From Epiperipatus broadwayi (Eukaryota; Onychophora; Udeonychophora; Euonychophora; Peripatidae): a stretch of 64,000 bases of DNA. Below the pieces are notes generated by a model. It worked only from the letters and a program-made list of their open reading frames with translations. It was not told where the DNA came from and did not search any database. This document shows, piece after piece, positions 11,970-25,278 of this stretch. Each line of letters starts with the position of its first letter. The first letter of the stretch is position 1. The DNA lies in the NCBI GenBank assembly GCA_028023455.1, contig JAQFVV010012397.1, forward strand, positions 5,320,237-5,384,236, in the 5' to 3' direction. The position numbers were made by a program, and so were the translations under genes.

Positions 11970-12166
11970 TTCATCTGTGGTGAAAGACACAAGCTAGAAA
12001 CTAGTCTGGGGTTATTGGATGAAACGGCGTTAAATAGGGATTCTATGCACAAACTTTCCTGCATCCATTGATTGCTTTAGCTTGCACTGGGTCACACTAC
12101 TGTATGGAGAGTTTTGCCTTTGTTTTAACAACTTATGTAAGCATAATAAATGGTGATCATGTGATT
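11970..12166 (+). mobile_element. hammerhead-like repeat, 12-kb copy
   Basis: The order of segments matches 51011-51207: a CATC/CTCA region, GACACAAGCTAGAAACTAGT (12-kb version), CTGGGGTTATTGGATGA, GGGATTCTATGCACAA, GCATCCATTGATTGCTTTAG, and the tail AAGCATAATAAATGGTGATC ATGTGAT. GAAAC and the GUC following it are intact, but the CUGANGA segment is disrupted (CTGTGGTGA). It is a single copy without visible target-site duplication. No protein is encoded. Confidence 0.6.
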
Positions 12167-13541
<1,375 letters not shown>

Positions 13542-13751
13542 TATGCGGTCCTGCTGTCTATAAGTAGGAACAAACTTACAAAAGCTCGTGAATGTACTTC
13601 ATTAAAGGCAAACATAATCTAATTATTAGTTTAAAAATCTTATAATTTTGAAAATTATAATCGTTTTTCGGATTATAAGAAAAGACGCTGTTAATAAAGT
13701 AAGTTTTTTTATTATTAAATTGTCCTAAGAAAATCTAGTCATCTAGTTGAA

Positions 13752-15342
13752 ATGGTGTCTGCAGATAACAATTGCATTGTTAGTAAAATAAATAACAATA
13801 TGGATGTCAAATCAGTTGTAGAAGCCAGTAAGGAAAAAAAATCTTATGCTAATATTGCTGCTATGAAACCACAAAAAGCAATATTAGAAAATATTATACA
13901 GCAAGAGAACAAAAAAAAATGGAGGGGAAGGACAAATAGGCAGATTTAGGAGATTGAATTCATTAGATATTTTTGAACTAAGTTTAGAAAATGAAGATGA
14001 GACACCTAATCATTTAGCAGAACAAACTGAAGATAATTGGACAGAAGAAGAAATTCAAGAAATCAGCATTCAGTTTAATAACACAATACCAAACAAATTA
14101 TATGAATCTTTTAAAAAATTCTTTTCTAATAAATCATTAGTGCTCACAATTTCAGATAGAAATCTAACGTTATATAAATTTCACAAAGAGTTATTGTATC
14201 AAAAACTAACAGAAGAAAACTTATGGGATTCAATATCAGAAATAGGTGAACATTCAAACTCGTGATATATAGCTATACAATTTTTCAATGAAAATCAAAA
14301 AAATGAGATTTAAATCACAAATAAAAACAATTGGTGGATATGTAATGATTGTTGTTGATGAAAATCTGCAAAATTATTGCTCAGGAATCATTAAAAATGC
14401 GTATTTTGGGTTTAGCATTCGTGATTTCAAAAGTATGGTCCAACCATTTGGGGATGCAATATACATTAAGCAAATCTTGTGCAATGATACACCCACACTT
14501 ATATACACCAACAGTTATAATTTTAAGATAAAGCTGCATGAGCATATTAAACCAGAAGAAATTCCAAGGCAAATTATGGATCAGGGAGCAGTATTATACT
14601 TAAACATTAAAGGGCTTAGACCACAATGCTTTGGCTGTAGAGAAAGGAGCCATTTGATTATAGACTGTCCAAAGAATGGAAATAACAAAGGATTTGATGT
14701 ATCAGAAGAAAGACTAGAAAGAAAACAAGCTATAAACAAAGAGATATAAAGCAAATACTGACATCGGATGTGGAAACTCAGGGAAGTGAAAAGGAAAAAA
14801 GTTCTATACAAACACATATGAATACAGATAAGCAAGAAAATGAAAATGCAAATGTAAATAATGATGATAGTAATATTTGTGAGATTCTAGATTCTTCATT
14901 AAGATTGGAGGAAAAAGTGTGCCTTAAGATAAATAATACAAAAGTAAAAGAAAAAAAAGGGAATGATATACAAATGCATGTGGTTAAAGATTTAGAAAAA
15001 AATATAGACAAACACACATTGAAAAAAAATGTTGATGGGAAGCAATATTATGAAGAGAATATGAATTTGGATGAAAAACTGGAGTTATCTAAAAAACAAA
15101 GAACTAGGAAAAATATGAATACTGAGATTACGCAGACAATAATGCCAAATATGCAGCAAGTTATTCAGGTTAATAGCGAACAGAAGAGAAAACCAGGAAA
15201 ACAGGAAAAAAGCTAAAATTAGGAGAGCTTATGTTTGATGACACAGGAGAATGGTATCAAATGGACAGACATACTGATGTTGAAACTGAAAGTGAGTTCG
15301 AAGATGCCCAAGATTTACAATTGATAGACAGCCTAAAATAAA
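13752..15342 (+). pseudogene. LINE ORF1 (gag-like, CCHC zinc knuckle), broken
   Basis: ORF1 of a non-LTR retrotransposon, an RNA-binding chaperone in intact elements. The reading frame starts at the ATG at 13752 (MVSADNNCIVSKINNN) and continues through frame changes near 13945, 14265 and 14750 into segments at 13954-14265, 14288-14749 and 14770-15216. Near the end of the third segment is CFGCRERSHLIIDC, a C-x2-C-x4-H-x4-C knuckle (about 14627-14670). The Lys/Glu-rich region after it is followed by an acidic end (GEWYQMDRHTDVETESEFED) reached by another frame change near 15213, ending about 15342. ORF2 starts 50 bases later. At least four frameshifts or stops make it non-functional. The CCHC ORF1, APE-type ORF2 and TAA tail fit the I/Jockey group, but the clade is not certain. 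Confidence 0.75.
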
Positions 15343-15391
15343 GATAATAGTAAATTCAAATAAATTCAAAGTAAAAAGTAAATCTTTATAA

Positions 15392-15620
15392 ATGAAAATT
15401 GAAATTGCTTCTTTTAATGTACAGAGTTTGAATTCAATAGTAAAAAATATTTAAGTTGAAACAATGAATCAAGGAAACAAAACCTCATATAATGCTTGAA
15501 ACCAAAATTTATGCAGGGTCACAAATTGATCCAGAAAAAATTCTAAATAGTATGAGCTTTGTTGCATGTTCAAGAGACTCTACCTCTCCATCAGCCAGGA
15601 CAAATTTTTTCATAGCTTGA
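15392..15620 (+). pseudogene. LINE ORF2 endonuclease N-terminus, truncated
   Basis: The ATG at 15392 opens MKIEIASFNVQSLNS, matching the first motif of APE-type endonucleases (hydrophobic residues then FN-x-x-S/G-L). After a stop at 15452 and a frame change, 15492 onward reads MLETKIYAGSQIDPEKIL, the E-T-K metal-binding motif region, until a stop near 15620. The rest of the endonuclease and all of the reverse transcriptase are missing. The sequence passes within 250 bases to a probable 3' UTR ending in AATAAAGGCCTTTTG and the TAA tail. This means an internal deletion, or a short non-autonomous derivative. Confidence 0.7.
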
Positions 15621-15868
15621 ACATTGTAAATTGGGAAATTTAAACATTATAAAGTAATTTAAAGAATATGCATTTCAAATTAGCAACAAGGACAATTTGG
15701 CAACAATTTTTTTCCCTTCGGTTATAAGTGATTGATTTGCTAATGGGGTTCAAATGATAATGGACAATCCAGAAATTTATATGTAAATCCAGAAAGAACC
15801 CTTTTCAAAAATGACAATGTAAATGCAAAATTTGTAATTCTTTTGAGACAATAAAGGCCTTTTGAAAC
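15621..15868 (+). other. LINE 3' UTR (probable)
   Basis: The sequence between the broken ORF2 and the TAA tail. It has no open frame and ends with GACAATAAAGGCCTTTTGAA, including an AATAAA. Confidence 0.5.
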
Positions 15869-15941
<73 letters not shown>

Positions 15942-15942
15942 T
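15869..15942. repeat. (AAT)n microsatellite, LINE 3' tail
   Basis: About 24 AAT units directly after the LINE 3' UTR. A TAA-repeat tail is typical of I-group LINEs. The element is thus bounded by the same repeat on both sides. Confidence 0.9.
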
Positions 15943-17645
15943 TTTACAACAGCTATATAAATATGAATAATAATTTCTTATACATTAAAAACCTTTTTAT
16001 ATAGCTGGGGTAAAGAATTAATTATCAATTTCTGATTATTATTTTATGGAAAAATAGCTTAAAGATTTTTATTCTTTTTCAATTTTAATAATAATATAAA
16101 TGTTTAATTTTTATTATATATATATATGTAAAAAGATATTTTTGTTGTATAAGATATTTGTCTCTGAAAATATAAAAAGTTGCTTATCCATATAATATAT
16201 AAACATATTTAAAAAAACAAGAAAGGATTAAGTTCTTTATTTACAGAGAAATGAAAAGGCATTTATTAATCAGTTTACAAATTGAATGTTTTTTTTTAAA
16301 AATCTTTCTTGAACAAATTCCCCAAGATTTAATGCAGTAATTTCTGAGATAGTTGTGTTATTTGATTGAATATTGATATCAAGGTTATTTTTGTTTTAAA
16401 AAAATATGCAGACAACAGAATTCAATAGAGGTCAGTAGTGTTCATTTCAGAAGGCAGAAAATTAGCTTGGAAGTCTGATGCAAGATTGATCTCACTCTTA
16501 GTTAAAAAAATCATGTTTACAAAACAGTATAATATTATGGAGTTTGCAAAAAATCTGAAAAGCTCTTGCTAAAAGCTGATCATTAATGATCAATTATGTA
16601 ATCAATTTCATTAAAATATAGAATAAAATATCCTGGGAGAAATTTTTAACAAGTTTTATGCATTCTCAACCCAAAATAATGACTGTCTCAACTTAAACAA
16701 CTTGGAGTTAAAATAATTGCTGAACTGGAAACTGTGGGGTTGGAAAAAAAGCTAAATGGATAAAATATGAAAACAATTGTTAAATTGGAAAGTTGAAGCT
16801 AGAAAAAAAGAAGACTAAGCTAAATAAATAAAATTAACTATTAAGAAATCTATAAAAAAAACCAAAGCCAAGAGATTGACTAAAGTATTAACTGCAAGAG
16901 TTTACAAAAAAAAAAGACATTCAACTATGCAACTATAGAAAAGGGCTAAAGTAAAACAAATCCTTGGTCATTTATAAATGTTAGTGTATAAGAAAATAAA
17001 TAATTGTAAATATTAAATAATTTTTAGTAATTTTATTCAAAAGTTTTTTTATTAAGTTAATATTGTATGTGGGCATTCTTATTTTCACAAGAAAAATAGG
17101 AGATTCATTAAAATTACAAATATTTTCTTAGAGTTTGATTATTGTAAGATAATAGCTTATTTAGATTAAATGTTAATTAATTAATAAAATTAAAAGTGAA
17201 ATATTTACATGTATTATACGAAATTGCACATATATTAGGTTTGATTGATATATATTACCTGTGAGTTTGTTTGTCAGATTATCATTTTTAAATTATTGAT
17301 GTTTTAAATTATTGTTTAACTTTATTAAATAATTGTTTAAAAAATAAATAATTTTTGAAATTATTATTTTCTGTTGTGTTTATTTTTTATTTGTTATGTG
17401 ATTTATCAGTGTATATGATTGATTTCTCATAGAGATATCTTTTATGGGATTTGTATGTTATCTCATGAAATGATTTACTAATAGAATGAAGTATGCAAAT
17501 TTTATTTTGTTCACAGTCTCATATTCTTGCAACCACAAAATTAGTTTAATCTTAATGGTCTTTTCTATATATGTTGGTAGTAAGAAAATCAAGTCATATA
17601 TCATATGACTTAACTTAATAAACTTGTATTACAAATGTAATAAAA
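15943..17645. other. AT-rich sequence without recognised gene
   Basis: No gene recognised. From about 16640 to 16970 the sequence contains loosely repeated AAAAAAGCTAAA..TGG..A motifs, too degenerate to define a unit. Confidence 0.45.
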
Positions 17646-17790
17646 TGAGCATGCTAATAGCTCTAAACAAGCTCCAATAAATGTCACAAAAGAAAGCATT
17701 TAAAATTTCTATCTAGAATTATCCCTATCCCCAAACCAGTTTCAAGCTAATGGCTCTTGTCAGTGAGGTACTAGGATATTCAGACACTAG
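17646..17790 (-). mobile_element. hammerhead-like repeat, 17.7-kb copy
   Basis: Read on the minus strand from 17780: TATCC, a 6-base loop, CTCA, CTGACAA, a 4-bp stem GAGC/GCTT closed by CATTA, GAAAC, TG, GTT, TGGG and GGATA. CTCA pairs with TGGG (one G-U) and TATCC pairs with GGATA, giving a two-part stem I. The core differs from CUGANGA at one position (G to A). Downstream, TTCTAGATAG, AAATTTTAAATGC and a degenerate ATTGGAGCTTG follow the order of the 51-kb copy. Function is inferred only. Confidence 0.55.
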
Positions 17791-18408
17791 ATTCAAAATA
17801 CCAACTCAATCCATCTATATTTAACTATTAAGTAGAAATATAAAGATATTTTACTTTTTTCACTTTTAATGTATAAACAAATCTATGTATTATTTTTCTG
17901 GACTTAAAAAAACTATTATTAAAAATTGTTATAAAAATTACATGCTTTGATTCATCTTAAAATTTATTTTTTAAAAACTTTATATATAGTTTTGCTTATA
18001 TTATCTTTTTTTCTCAAATGAAGAAATATCTATGCATGGTTCCATTTACATTATTACCATTTGTGAGCTTCAAACAAATTCAAAATGCTGTTTTTATTAT
18101 TTCTGTTTCATGTGCCAAATAGAGATCTTTTTGAATATTGTTGAAGTTTGCAATGATTGTATCACTCAATGATCTGTGCTGATTTTACTGTGTATAAATT
18201 CTGTATTCTTAAACTTCATAACTTTTCTAATGTAATTATACTTGTAAGTCTGGATGCAGTCTGATAAATTGCAAAATATCTTTCTTTTTAATGAGTTATC
18301 TGGATTTTCTCTTTCTAACCAAAAACATCATGGTTTAGAAATATATAAAAATATATATTAATCTCTTGATACTGAAGATAAAAATACTTTCATGATAACA
18401 AAATGTTA
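17791..18408. other. AT-rich sequence without recognised gene
   Basis: Nothing recognised. Confidence 0.5.
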
Positions 18409-18558
18409 ATAATATTGAAATACAAGTATAATTTATATACTTAACCTAGATGTAATTTATGGGGATTTGAAGGGAGATTTTCAAGCAGTCTGAGTTTGAA
18501 TCCCTAGTAATTACATCTACATTAGTTATATACATTATACTTGTATTTCAATATTATT
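18409..18558. mobile_element. M1 termini-only palindrome
   Basis: The left half AATATTGAAATACAAGTATA ... GATGTAATT..GGGATTTGAA is repeated inverted in the right half (TTTGAATCCCTAGTAATTAC ... CTTGTATTTCAATATT). The arms are about 60-65 bp with a short centre. The inner part matches the termini of other M1 copies (34.1 and 56.3 kb), so this is an M1 element that has lost its interior. Confidence 0.7.
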
Positions 18559-18605
18559 TATGCAACTTGCATTATGCCCATCCCTCTTTTGTGTATTTAA
18601 GTGGA

Positions 18606-18985
18606 CATATTAAGGTTCTACATATGAGAGGTCAGATTGACTTAAGGTCAATATAGGTATAACTATAATGTTGGCATTACCAAAGGCTTTGAGAAATCCA
18701 TCAACAGAGTTTCAGTGATATAAATGGTGAAGTGTTAGAGAGTGGAGATGATTAAAGCCTTCCATTAAAGTGTGTAGATTGATTACTTACTATATAATGA
18801 GTACTGATTATATATATGTGTGAGAGATGATGATCCGAAGCAAATGATGAGTGCTGGTTCAGTAAGAAGTAAATATATTGAAGATCATTTATTTTTTTCA
18901 CATGAATGTGGCCATGTGTATCGGTTATATTAGATAAAGTGAATTGTAGGGAGATTGAAAGTCTGAGTACAAATCCCCATTAATT
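18606..18985 (+). mobile_element. M1 foldback family, 18.6-kb copy
   Basis: Internal M1 segments occur in order: GGTTCTACATATGAGAGGTC, GACTTAAGGTCAATATAGG, CCATTAAAGTGTG, GAGTACTGATTATATATATG, GAGATGATGATC, GATGAGTGCTGGTTCAG, CACATGAATGTGGCCATGTG and GATTGAAAGTCTGAGTACAA ATCCCC. The end contains a tRNA B-box-like GTTCAAATCC (here GTACAAATCC). No protein is encoded. Confidence 0.6.
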
Positions 18986-19725
18986 GAAACATTAGATAGC
19001 AACATGTTATGTAATTATAGTATTTCATAATTATAATTATTATTTGTGAAAGGATTTAAATCAGTTATAAATCGCTCACCCAAATAAAAAAAATCCAGGT
19101 TATGTGAAACTTTATTTATTTAATAATAAACATTATTTGAAAAAGAATATTAAAATTTATTTGTTCAATAATTAAAAGTTAACTTTTTTATTATTTAAAA
19201 TTAAATTGACTGAAATATTATGTAATGTTTTTATTTTCAATTTAAAAAAAACATTCAATTAAATACGTACAATTATTATTTTTATTTTCAGTCATTATCA
19301 GTTCAATATATAATGAAGTTCTCTTCCTGGCCAATACATTTTTCTCTCTACATTATTCTAACAAAACTTATTCATCTCAAATATAATTACTTTTTTTATA
19401 GATTTTTACAGTCTCTTGAAATTTAATTTAGAACTTCACATGTTCATCTTTTGTTATATTTTCTAATAACAAGTATAATCTAGCCTCTTAATTCATTCAA
19501 TAAAATCAGTGATAATCATTTGAGCTTTTAACAACATATATTAATAAAATGAAATTTTATGGCTAAAAAACTAAAAAAAAAAGGATTAGCATGTCAACGT
19601 TTATTAAAAAATAATGAATTAAATGTGTACTAATTTACTCCTACTGGTAATTTTACAATAGTGTTTAGATGCACGCAATAGTAAATCTTAAAATAAAGAT
19701 CATGCAAAAACTAAATGTAAAATAT
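18986..19725. other. AT-rich sequence without recognised gene
   Basis: Nothing recognised. Confidence 0.5.
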
Positions 19726-19733
19726 TTGATCTA

Positions 19734-19838
19734 GTCAAGCATTGGTGGTCGAGAGGTCAGCGACAGCTGCTTTACAAGCAGTTGTCCTGGATTAGCGGGT
19801 TACTTCCCAGCTGATGCTATGACACATGAAAAAAAAAA
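19734..19838 (+). mobile_element. tRNA-Gly-like mini-SINE, copy 4, with TSDs
   Basis: It starts GTCAAGCATTGGTGGTCGAG, has an anticodon position TAC within GCTTTACAAGCAG, a degraded B box (GGTTACTTCCC) and ends GATGCTATGACACATG plus about ten A. It is flanked by the perfect 8-bp repeat TTGATCTA at 19726-19733 and 19839-19846. The poly(A) tail and target-site duplication show LINE-type retroposition. Total length is only about 105 bp, so the element is essentially a tRNA with short extensions. Confidence 0.9.
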
Positions 19839-19846
19839 TTGATCTA

Positions 19847-21460
19847 TTTTATATTATGTAAAGTTGGTCATATAAGTTTAAAAACAAAGCTGAATCTCTT
19901 TAACTATTATTTTATTCTAAGAAATTGCCACGAAAATTCATTATGCTGTATTAATTCAATCAATATTTTTTAAATCTTTTTTCAAGGTATATTTTATTAT
20001 ATTTTAACAAAAACCTGAATGATAAATTCTTTTTGATTATTTATTACAGAAAAATCACACAATTATTTACTTTTAAAAAAATCAAAACTCTAATGAAATA
20101 TTTATATGAATTTAATATACTTTTAACAAATAATTTTAAAATTCTCCTGCCATCATTTATTCAGAAGATCATATAACTTTTAATCCTACATGTGGCAAGT
20201 TGACCACAGCAGTTCTATTAAATTGACCAAAATTGAATTAAATTTACTTTCAACAGCTGGGAATCTGCCCAACAAACTTAAAATCTTGAATTGATCACTC
20301 TACTACTGTTACATTGAAAAGTTATAAAAGATAAATTATAAATTGAAAAAAGTAACATATTAAGTAAGGTTTTAAAATTGTATTTAAACTCTTTTTTTAC
20401 TCTTTTTTATAAAATATTGAAATAATAGGGGACTTATGTACATATAAGTATATTTATACATAAAAATGTATTTGATAAATGTTAAGTGATAAAAAAATAT
20501 AATTAAGAAGGGGGGGGGTCACGGGTGACATTTCAAATGGCAATAAGCTTTTTTATAATTAAGGCACAATTATTTTTTTTTAAAGTTTTATTAGATAATC
20601 AATTTCACATACAATTAAAAGTGATGAGCTTATCATATCTACTTCACTCATCAATGGCAAAGATCAGATATATCATAATTGTTTTATGATATTTATATTA
20701 CTGATGCATATTACCCTGAGGTTAAATCTATCCCCATCTAAGATGCATTTGATATTATTTTTCAGACAATATCAAAAGATTTGGGGAGTCGTGTACATAT
20801 TTACTTACTAACTTAAAAGATTCTGAGCATGTTTAGAAATGCTGTAAATATTTATAAAATATATTCAAACTTTTCTGAATTTAAAACCATTTTAATTGTC
20901 ACAGAAAATTAATGCAATTACTAATTTATTTCAGATCTTTTTTATTTAGTTTTTATATATTCAAAAAATATACTTCTAATGATTGACAAACAATAGCAAT
21001 TGATGGATAAAGTTTTTTAAATCATTCAATTGGCTACAGCAAACATACACTTGTACACAAGTCTATCACTATTTGTTCGATTAAAAAACTTTTTTTAAAA
21101 CTCATATCAAAACTTACTGTTTTAAATATTGATCACAAAATACAATATCATATTATATTATTGCGTGAAAATGAAATTAATGGCGTTAAAGGAAAACGTA
21201 AATAATAAATTAAATTTTTTAAAAATGTTGGGAAAATAATAAATGGAGAGGGGGGGGGTAAATACTTTCTAAACAGTAATGTTTTATTTTTAATGTGTTT
21301 ATATATGCTATATGCTTTTATTCTTAAAAATACTCTGTATCTTTTTAAAACTATATATTTTTAGTAAAAAGTTTACGAATTGTAAACAAAAAAATCTCTT
21401 ATTTTTTCCAAAGGAAATTGATTTAATTTGGTAATATAATCATTCAAATTCCAGCTAAGA
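19847..21460. other. AT-rich sequence; possible LINE remnant
   Basis: A G+C-richer patch at 20160-20340 translates in one frame to STAGNLPNKLKILN followed by a stop, loosely like the start of a LINE endonuclease; too weak to call. G runs of nine or ten bases occur near 20505 and 21250. Confidence 0.4.
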
Positions 21461-21464
21461 ACCA

Positions 21465-21640
21465 CAGGCATTCGCAATACCCGAGCAGACTAATCCCAAC
21501 AATAATTCAGATCTATCGTGCAAAGCTAAAGGCAGAAATGAAATTCGTAGAAGTCCTGTAATTAAATGCGACCTTCAAATGCTTAGTAGTTTATTGAATA
21601 TTCTAGGATTAGCACACTGCAGATCAACGTTTTAATAAAG
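21465..21640 (+). other. candidate terminal coding exon, unknown protein
   Basis: A patch much richer in G+C and CpG than its surroundings. After possible acceptor AGs (TTCCAG ending near 21455, or CACAG near 21468) one frame stays open for about 55 codons: AFAIPEQTNPNNNSDLSCKA, ending LGLAHCRSTF and a stop. The stop TAA overlaps AATAAA, a possible poly(A) signal. A second frame is also open for about 35 codons from TTCCAG (ending KAEMKFVEVL), so the frame is uncertain. I recognise no family. A TE remnant remains possible. Confidence 0.35.
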
Positions 21641-24479
21641 GGGAAAAATTTAATTACTATAATTCTTTTTTATTTTGGAAACTTTATTATTAATTATTTG
21701 TGAGGCTTTGTAGAATAACGTTTTTGTTGTTGTTGTTTTAGCCTAACGTTTAATACGATTGCAGAATTCTTTTGTTATAATTAAATATAAATTTAATTAA
21801 ATCATAAAAAATGTAATATTAGTTTGTGTTGCTTATCGGAACTCAGTCGAAGAAGAGAGAATATAAGAGCTTGCTAATGAAAGATAAATAATAATGTATG
21901 TATGACAAAACTATACCTGTTGATTATCATCAAAAGTAGCTTAACACTACCTATTATAAGAAATCAAAAATAGCTCATCTTTCAACCCCTTAATTACTGT
22001 AAGTTTGAGTAATCAGAGATTATAAGATGATTTACTGCAATATATCTTCATCATCAGAATGGGTTTTGGCATTTGTCTTTTTTGGATTCAAAGTTAGAAA
22101 CTAGGAAGTCAAAACTACAGCTATCACCTTTAACTTTATTTTACTATTCAAGGTAAAAATTTGATATTCAAATCCATATAATATTTTGAATCTAAGTCTG
22201 ACAATAATGATTTATATGTATTTAAAATATCTGTTAATCACAGTCACTCAAGTAACAATAAATGTCCCTAGAATAGGGAATGTTCATGGTGTATCATGAT
22301 TTGCTGTTATTATTAACATCAAAATTTGTATGTGAGTTAAAACTAATTTTTATTTTAGTTTAAACAATAAATATAAAAAGATTACTATTACATATACATA
22401 TTGGATAGTAGTTACCTTTCTACCCTAAGACTAATTTTTATGAGTGCTGTCTAATAGAAATTATTCTGTAGTGGAAAAAAAAAATCTACTTAATTACTGT
22501 TTAAATATTTGACTTATAGCAGAAACTACTATTTTGCAAATGAGTCTCTTTGAACTATTATCTAATTTCTACAGATTATTTAATACTCAAAATAACTAGG
22601 GGTTGAAAACTAAGAGTTATTGCTATTTTCCATTTGTATATAATATTTTACTAAGTTCAATATTTAATCTAAACAAGAAATTAACATTTTCCTACTTTCA
22701 AATACTTGTCTTATTTATCCTTTTTGTAGCAAAAACAAACAATAAACAATAATAAAATGTTATTATATGCTATTCATTGTCTAAAATCTTTTTTTAATAT
22801 TATAGAAGTGTTCAAAATGTAAAAAAAATGTTGAGTTTAAAAACTTATTTCTAAAGAAAATTTTTAAATAATTTTTATAAATAATTCAGATCATGTAGAA
22901 TTAGAAACAAAAAATATTTGTTACATTTAAAAAAGAAATAAAATTCATTAAAAAATGCAATATACAAAAAAAAATTCATGCTACATTTGGGGTTAATAAT
23001 TTTTAATATATCTAAGCTATTAAAAATTAATATTTGAAATTTATAATATAATAAAACTTATTTTAATTTGGTGCTTATTTATCCCCAAAAAGATGATATA
23101 GAAATATTATGTAAATAGTCAGATGCCAACTGTTCAAAGATCATTGACTCATTACTTACTTACACATTTAATTTTCTTCTAAACTGATTACATTATCTAT
23201 TCTTTATACCCTAGTATTAATGCTGAAATATATCTGTTATAAAAATATGTGCAGTAAGAGATGGGTTTAATAAAGACAGTGTGTATAAAAATAATTAAAA
23301 CATTTTCTTAAAAAATAAAAATCAACATAAAATACAATTACTATTTTTAAAATGATACAAATAGTTGGTGCTTTGGGATCAAAAAGTTTGTAATTTTGTC
23401 TCCTAATGACTGAAAAATGAAAGATTTTTGCTATTTTAAATACTATTCAAATTAAATGATCAAAGGGGAATTTTGCATTGTTTAGTGCAATTGTGAAAAG
23501 GCAGATGTGAGAGATAAAGATGTATGAATTACATCTCAGAGCTGATACTTTAAGATTAAATATTTCAAATCGTATTATCTCTGAATAACAAAGTATTTGA
23601 ATAAACAGTGTAAAAATAAGTCACAAAGGAATCATAACATCATGTTCTCTCCTCCAAATTAAAAGTTGACAGTATAATAATTGTATAAAATCACAAGGTA
23701 TATTAAAATAAACCGTTTATATTTATAAAAAATATAATTTAACAATAAATAATTCAAATTTTCATTGCTTATTTTTACATGTTTGCATTTTTATTATTTT
23801 GTAGACATTGTTAAATTAAGATTAGATAATTGTGAGGTAGTAAGTAAACAAAGTAAAGAAATGTTCTGGAAGGAAAAAAAATAATATATGATAGATTAAA
23901 TACATTCTACTTTGTATCTGCTGGTTATCACAAATAAATTACTAGTTATATATAAATTCATGTTTTATACAAGTCATAATGTGAATAAAATGGCTTGACC
24001 TGGGTAAGATTTGCATTAGTGAAATTTTGAAGGCTTGAAGGTAGTATGTTTGACTGCTAATAAGTTAATACTTAAAAGTATAACTTTATATTTGCTGATA
24101 GGTAAATATATTGAACTGTTAATACATATTTGAGAATCTAGGTGTTTAACTCACGATTAGAAAAAGTTGTTTAGAAAATTCATATATAGTGAATGAATAA
24201 TCTAGAAGTTGTACACTATCAGATATTTGGAATAGAATTTAAAATGAGGGCGAAACTGATATAAATTGAAACAAAAAATTGAAAATTGTTAATATCAGGA
24301 TTACAATCTAAATTCTAGTTTATTTATTTGCAACATTTCTGCATTAATTATTTTACAATTATTCAAAAATTAAAGCATAATAATAATAAACTCATATAAT
24401 AACTTTCACTTTGTTTAGTATAAACTTGATATTATATATATTATATTTAATGTTTTCATGATTATATGATGTAGATAAA
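21641..24479. other. AT-rich sequence without recognised gene
   Basis: No gene, RNA or repeat I can support. Short CpG-containing sequence near 21835-21860 was not recognised. Confidence 0.5.
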
Positions 24480-25150
24480 TTATAACTTTTTGGACTGTAC
24501 CATGTAATATTTTCCATTAAACACCGATATTTCAATGGACTTGCAACCACCATTATCAAAGTTAACTTTTGAAAGAACAATCTCATTAGATCTCAAAGAG
24601 CAATGTGACTCAGTGCATGATGAGAAGTGAGATTCAACTTGAAGTAGTTCAGCATTCACAATATGAGGCTTATCAAAATGTTTATTTCCCTCAGTTTTTT
24701 CATCTATTAATTTCAATTTAATATGAGTTAAAATGAGAGGTTTCCACATAGCTGGAATACATTGTGCTTCATCAGCCCTATTTAAATCAGTAGGTCTCTT
24801 TAATATTTCAATTGACTCTCTCATGGTTCTTAAATCATCATTCCAAATTTGCAAGTATTTTTGTATTGTCAAAATCAGGTTTGTGATCAATTTCTAAAAA
24901 ATGGGAAGTAAAAACTGATGTACTAATTTTTTGATTAAAAGCATTTCTATGTTCCTTAAATCTAACATTTATTCGTCTATTAGAATGACCGACATAGCTT
25001 CATGAGCACATGGAATTTCTTAACCTCCTTGGTGTTCCAAAAATATTCTGTCTTTAGGTTTATATAAAAAAATCATTATTTTTTTTGCCAGTATAAAAAG
25101 TAGTCTTTATATTAAAACAAGATAGTCTTCTACTGATTTTATCAGTAACC
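24480..25150 (-). pseudogene. PLE 1, inverted 5' arm (GIY-YIG and C-terminus)
   Basis: This is an inverted copy, by eye around 90 percent identical, of 26027-26702. On the minus strand it encodes the end of the linker, the GIY-YIG region with SYVGHSNRRINVRFKEHRNA (keeping the YVG, an Arg and EHR that the plus-strand arm partly lost), then the C-terminal region. A 136-codon open frame covers 24480-24890 and ends VFNGKYYMVQSKKL. PLEs often carry partial tandem or inverted copies of themselves at the 5' end (pseudo-LTR-like structures), and this fits. The outer boundary is shared with the right arm (AAAAAGTTATA). Confidence 0.85.
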
Positions 25151-25278
25151 CCTTTAATGTTTAATATTTAACCCAATGCTTACAGTCATTGACAGACAAG
25201 ATTCCATCAAGAATTAAAAATTCAAATCATTTTATTTTAATAATTAAAAACTTAAAACTAACTGGAACTCATTTATAG

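Noticed and set aside
14381-15017. Minus-strand open frames
   Set aside because: Antisense shadows of the LINE ORF1.
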